The notes beneath the pieces are model-generated. The model had not been told where the DNA came from. It saw nothing but the letters and a program-made list of their open reading frames with translations, and ran no database searches. Shown piece by piece: positions 62,829-64,000 of a stretch of DNA of 64,000 nucleotides. Source of the stretch: Pomphorhynchus laevis (lineage: Eukaryota > Acanthocephala > Palaeacanthocephala > Echinorhynchida > Pomphorhynchidae); the NCBI GenBank assembly GCA_012934845.2, contig WNNJ02001223.1:1-64000 (forward strand). The letters run 5' to 3'. The position numbers and the translations under genes are program-made. Each line of letters opens with the position of its first letter. Positions within the stretch are counted from its first letter, which is position 1.

Positions 62829-64000
62829 ATAACAATAATTCTATTGTTAAATAATAACAATAGAAAATATACATTAACCATAAACTTCATTAATAAATGT
62901 ATAGATAACATAAATATAGCCGGACTTTTAAATAATTCTAAAAGTAAAGAAATAATAGGGTCAGATTTAAGTAAATATATTCCTAAAATAAGGTATAAAC
63001 TCCTACCACCATTAGGACGAAAAATTTGTAATTATAATAAAGAATTAAAATCAATATGTAACGATAATATTAGAAACATAATGGAAACAGAATGCAATTG
63101 TAAAAATCTTAGTTTTGATAAAATAAATGAACATATATGTACCCATAATCTAGAATTAATTGAAAATTGTGAATTAAGAAAGCTGCTATCAAAAGGGTAT
63201 AAATATAGATTAAATAACAACAACGACAAAAATAAAATTTACAGTTCGTTATATAATAACTTAAATGATTACTTTAGTAAGCTGATTAATAGTGAAAGCT
63301 CGAATATATCTAAGATAAAAATTTGGAAAGATTATATATTTGATAAAATTAAAAATAAAATGAAAATAACAAACAATTATAAAAGGAAAGATAAAATTAA
63401 TAAAGATATGTATAAAGAACTTACTAAATTAAAGGATAACTATATAATAACAACTATTGATAAAGCTAGTAATAACTTTGTCTTCATATGCAAAAAGCTT
63501 TATTATGATATACTAATGAAAGAGGTTAATTCTAATGATTTAAATGTAAATCCAACATATGAACGTAGTGAGTTGAGTTTAGAAACAATTATTACAAGCA
63601 CACCTTAAAAAATATTGCAAGGTAATCGAAATTAATACTGGTATAAAACACTATTTCAGTATTAATTCTACAAAAGAATTTTTAGAACAGACAAAAGGAA
63701 TAAATTTTCAGAATATAAATACGTACGATTTTAGTACGCTTTATACAAATCTAGATTTAGTAGATATTAAAGAAGCGTTAGTAAAATTAATTAACCTTAT
63801 ATTCGGAAAAAGATATACATATATATGTTATAATAATTATAACGCCTATCTAACAAAAATTAACCATTAAGTAAATATAAATATATGGATAAAATTGAAT
63901 TAATAGAATCCTTAAATATTTTGATAAATCAAAATTATTTAAAAGTAGGGACATCTATATTTAGACAAGTAAAAGGTGTTCCAATGGGTGGTAATATTAG
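62829..64000 (+). mobile_element. Naiad-type Penelope-like element, copy D (truncated, continues past the window)
   Basis: Plus-strand copy beginning within the central region (ATAATAACAATAGAAAATAT) and running out of the window inside RT at the PMGGN motif. The GIY-YIG half is absent. About 195 bp are missing at 63598-63603, where the frame jumps from ETIITS to the FKKYC block; a CAC microhomology sits at the join. Sequence is nearly identical to copy B (few differences over 750 bp), so the insertion is recent. Confidence 0.9.
62844..63608 (+). pseudogene. Naiad copy D central region
   Basis: 254 codons: NINIAGLLNNSKSKEIIGSD, LLPPLGRKICNYNKELKSIC, ECNCKNLSFDKINEHICTH, KDNYIITTIDKASNNFVFIC (the KADK-like family motif) and NVNPTYERSELSLETIITS. 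This is the part between endonuclease and RT. It ends at the deletion. RT motif A (YDFSTLYTNLDLVDIKEALV) follows in another frame. Confidence 0.82.

Overview
The window is AT-rich animal DNA, most likely from an invertebrate. It has spliced host genes, an intronless SURF6 gene, long gene-poor introns and spacers, and a dense load of retroelements. I see no operons, Shine-Dalgarno sites or CRISPR arrays, and no LTR retrotransposon, Polinton or viral gene. The species cannot be named from this sequence.

Host genes are few. At the left edge are three phase-compatible exons (418-587, 2204-2401, 5017-5172) that look like the 3' end of a gene I do not recognise. SURF6 (ribosome biogenesis) lies at 10538-11551. 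A probable two-exon ankyrin-repeat protein lies at 12304-13603. An orphan protein with four predicted membrane segments lies at 24750-25586. The rest of the first 13.6 kb is spacer with relics: a hAT-like fragment, a 210-bp tandem duplication, and a 185-bp palindromic element carrying a complete hammerhead-ribozyme fold.

From 13.7 kb to the right end the sequence is mostly nested retroelements. (1) There are five copies or fragments of a Penelope-like element whose GIY-YIG endonuclease is N-terminal to the reverse transcriptase. This is the permuted order known from the Naiad/Chlamys clade. The copies are 19.2-21.9 kb (-), 23.8-24.3 kb (+, 3' end only), 27.6-29.1 kb (+), 39.7-42.0 kb (-) and 62.8-64.0 kb (+). 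They share a strongly structured 3' region. (2) One canonical Penelope (RT then GIY-YIG) lies at 29.1-32.1 kb and ends in a 300-bp palindrome. (3) A CR1/L2-like LINE has a full-length 962-codon ORF2 at 47.9-50.8 kb, plus several fragments. (4) Two related APE-type LINE families carry CCHC zinc-knuckle ORF1 proteins (13.8-15.1 and 43.3-47.3 kb; 34.6-37.5 and 55.0-58.4 kb). (5) Two retroelement types have a C-terminal restriction-like endonuclease. One has a PHD finger and is split by a Naiad insertion (37.6-42.7 kb). The other has an N-terminal CXC cysteine cluster and an uninterrupted 993-codon ORF (59.7-62.6 kb), with a relative beside it. (6) There are tRNA-derived SINEs at 32.5-33.1 and 34.2-34.4 kb and a roughly 390-bp tandem satellite at 26-26.8 kb.

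The most promising material is RNA structure rather than a host gene system. It comprises hammerhead folds at Penelope-type termini, a pseudoknot with HDV-like strand order at Naiad 3' ends, and a CR1 3'-terminal hairpin with compensatory changes.
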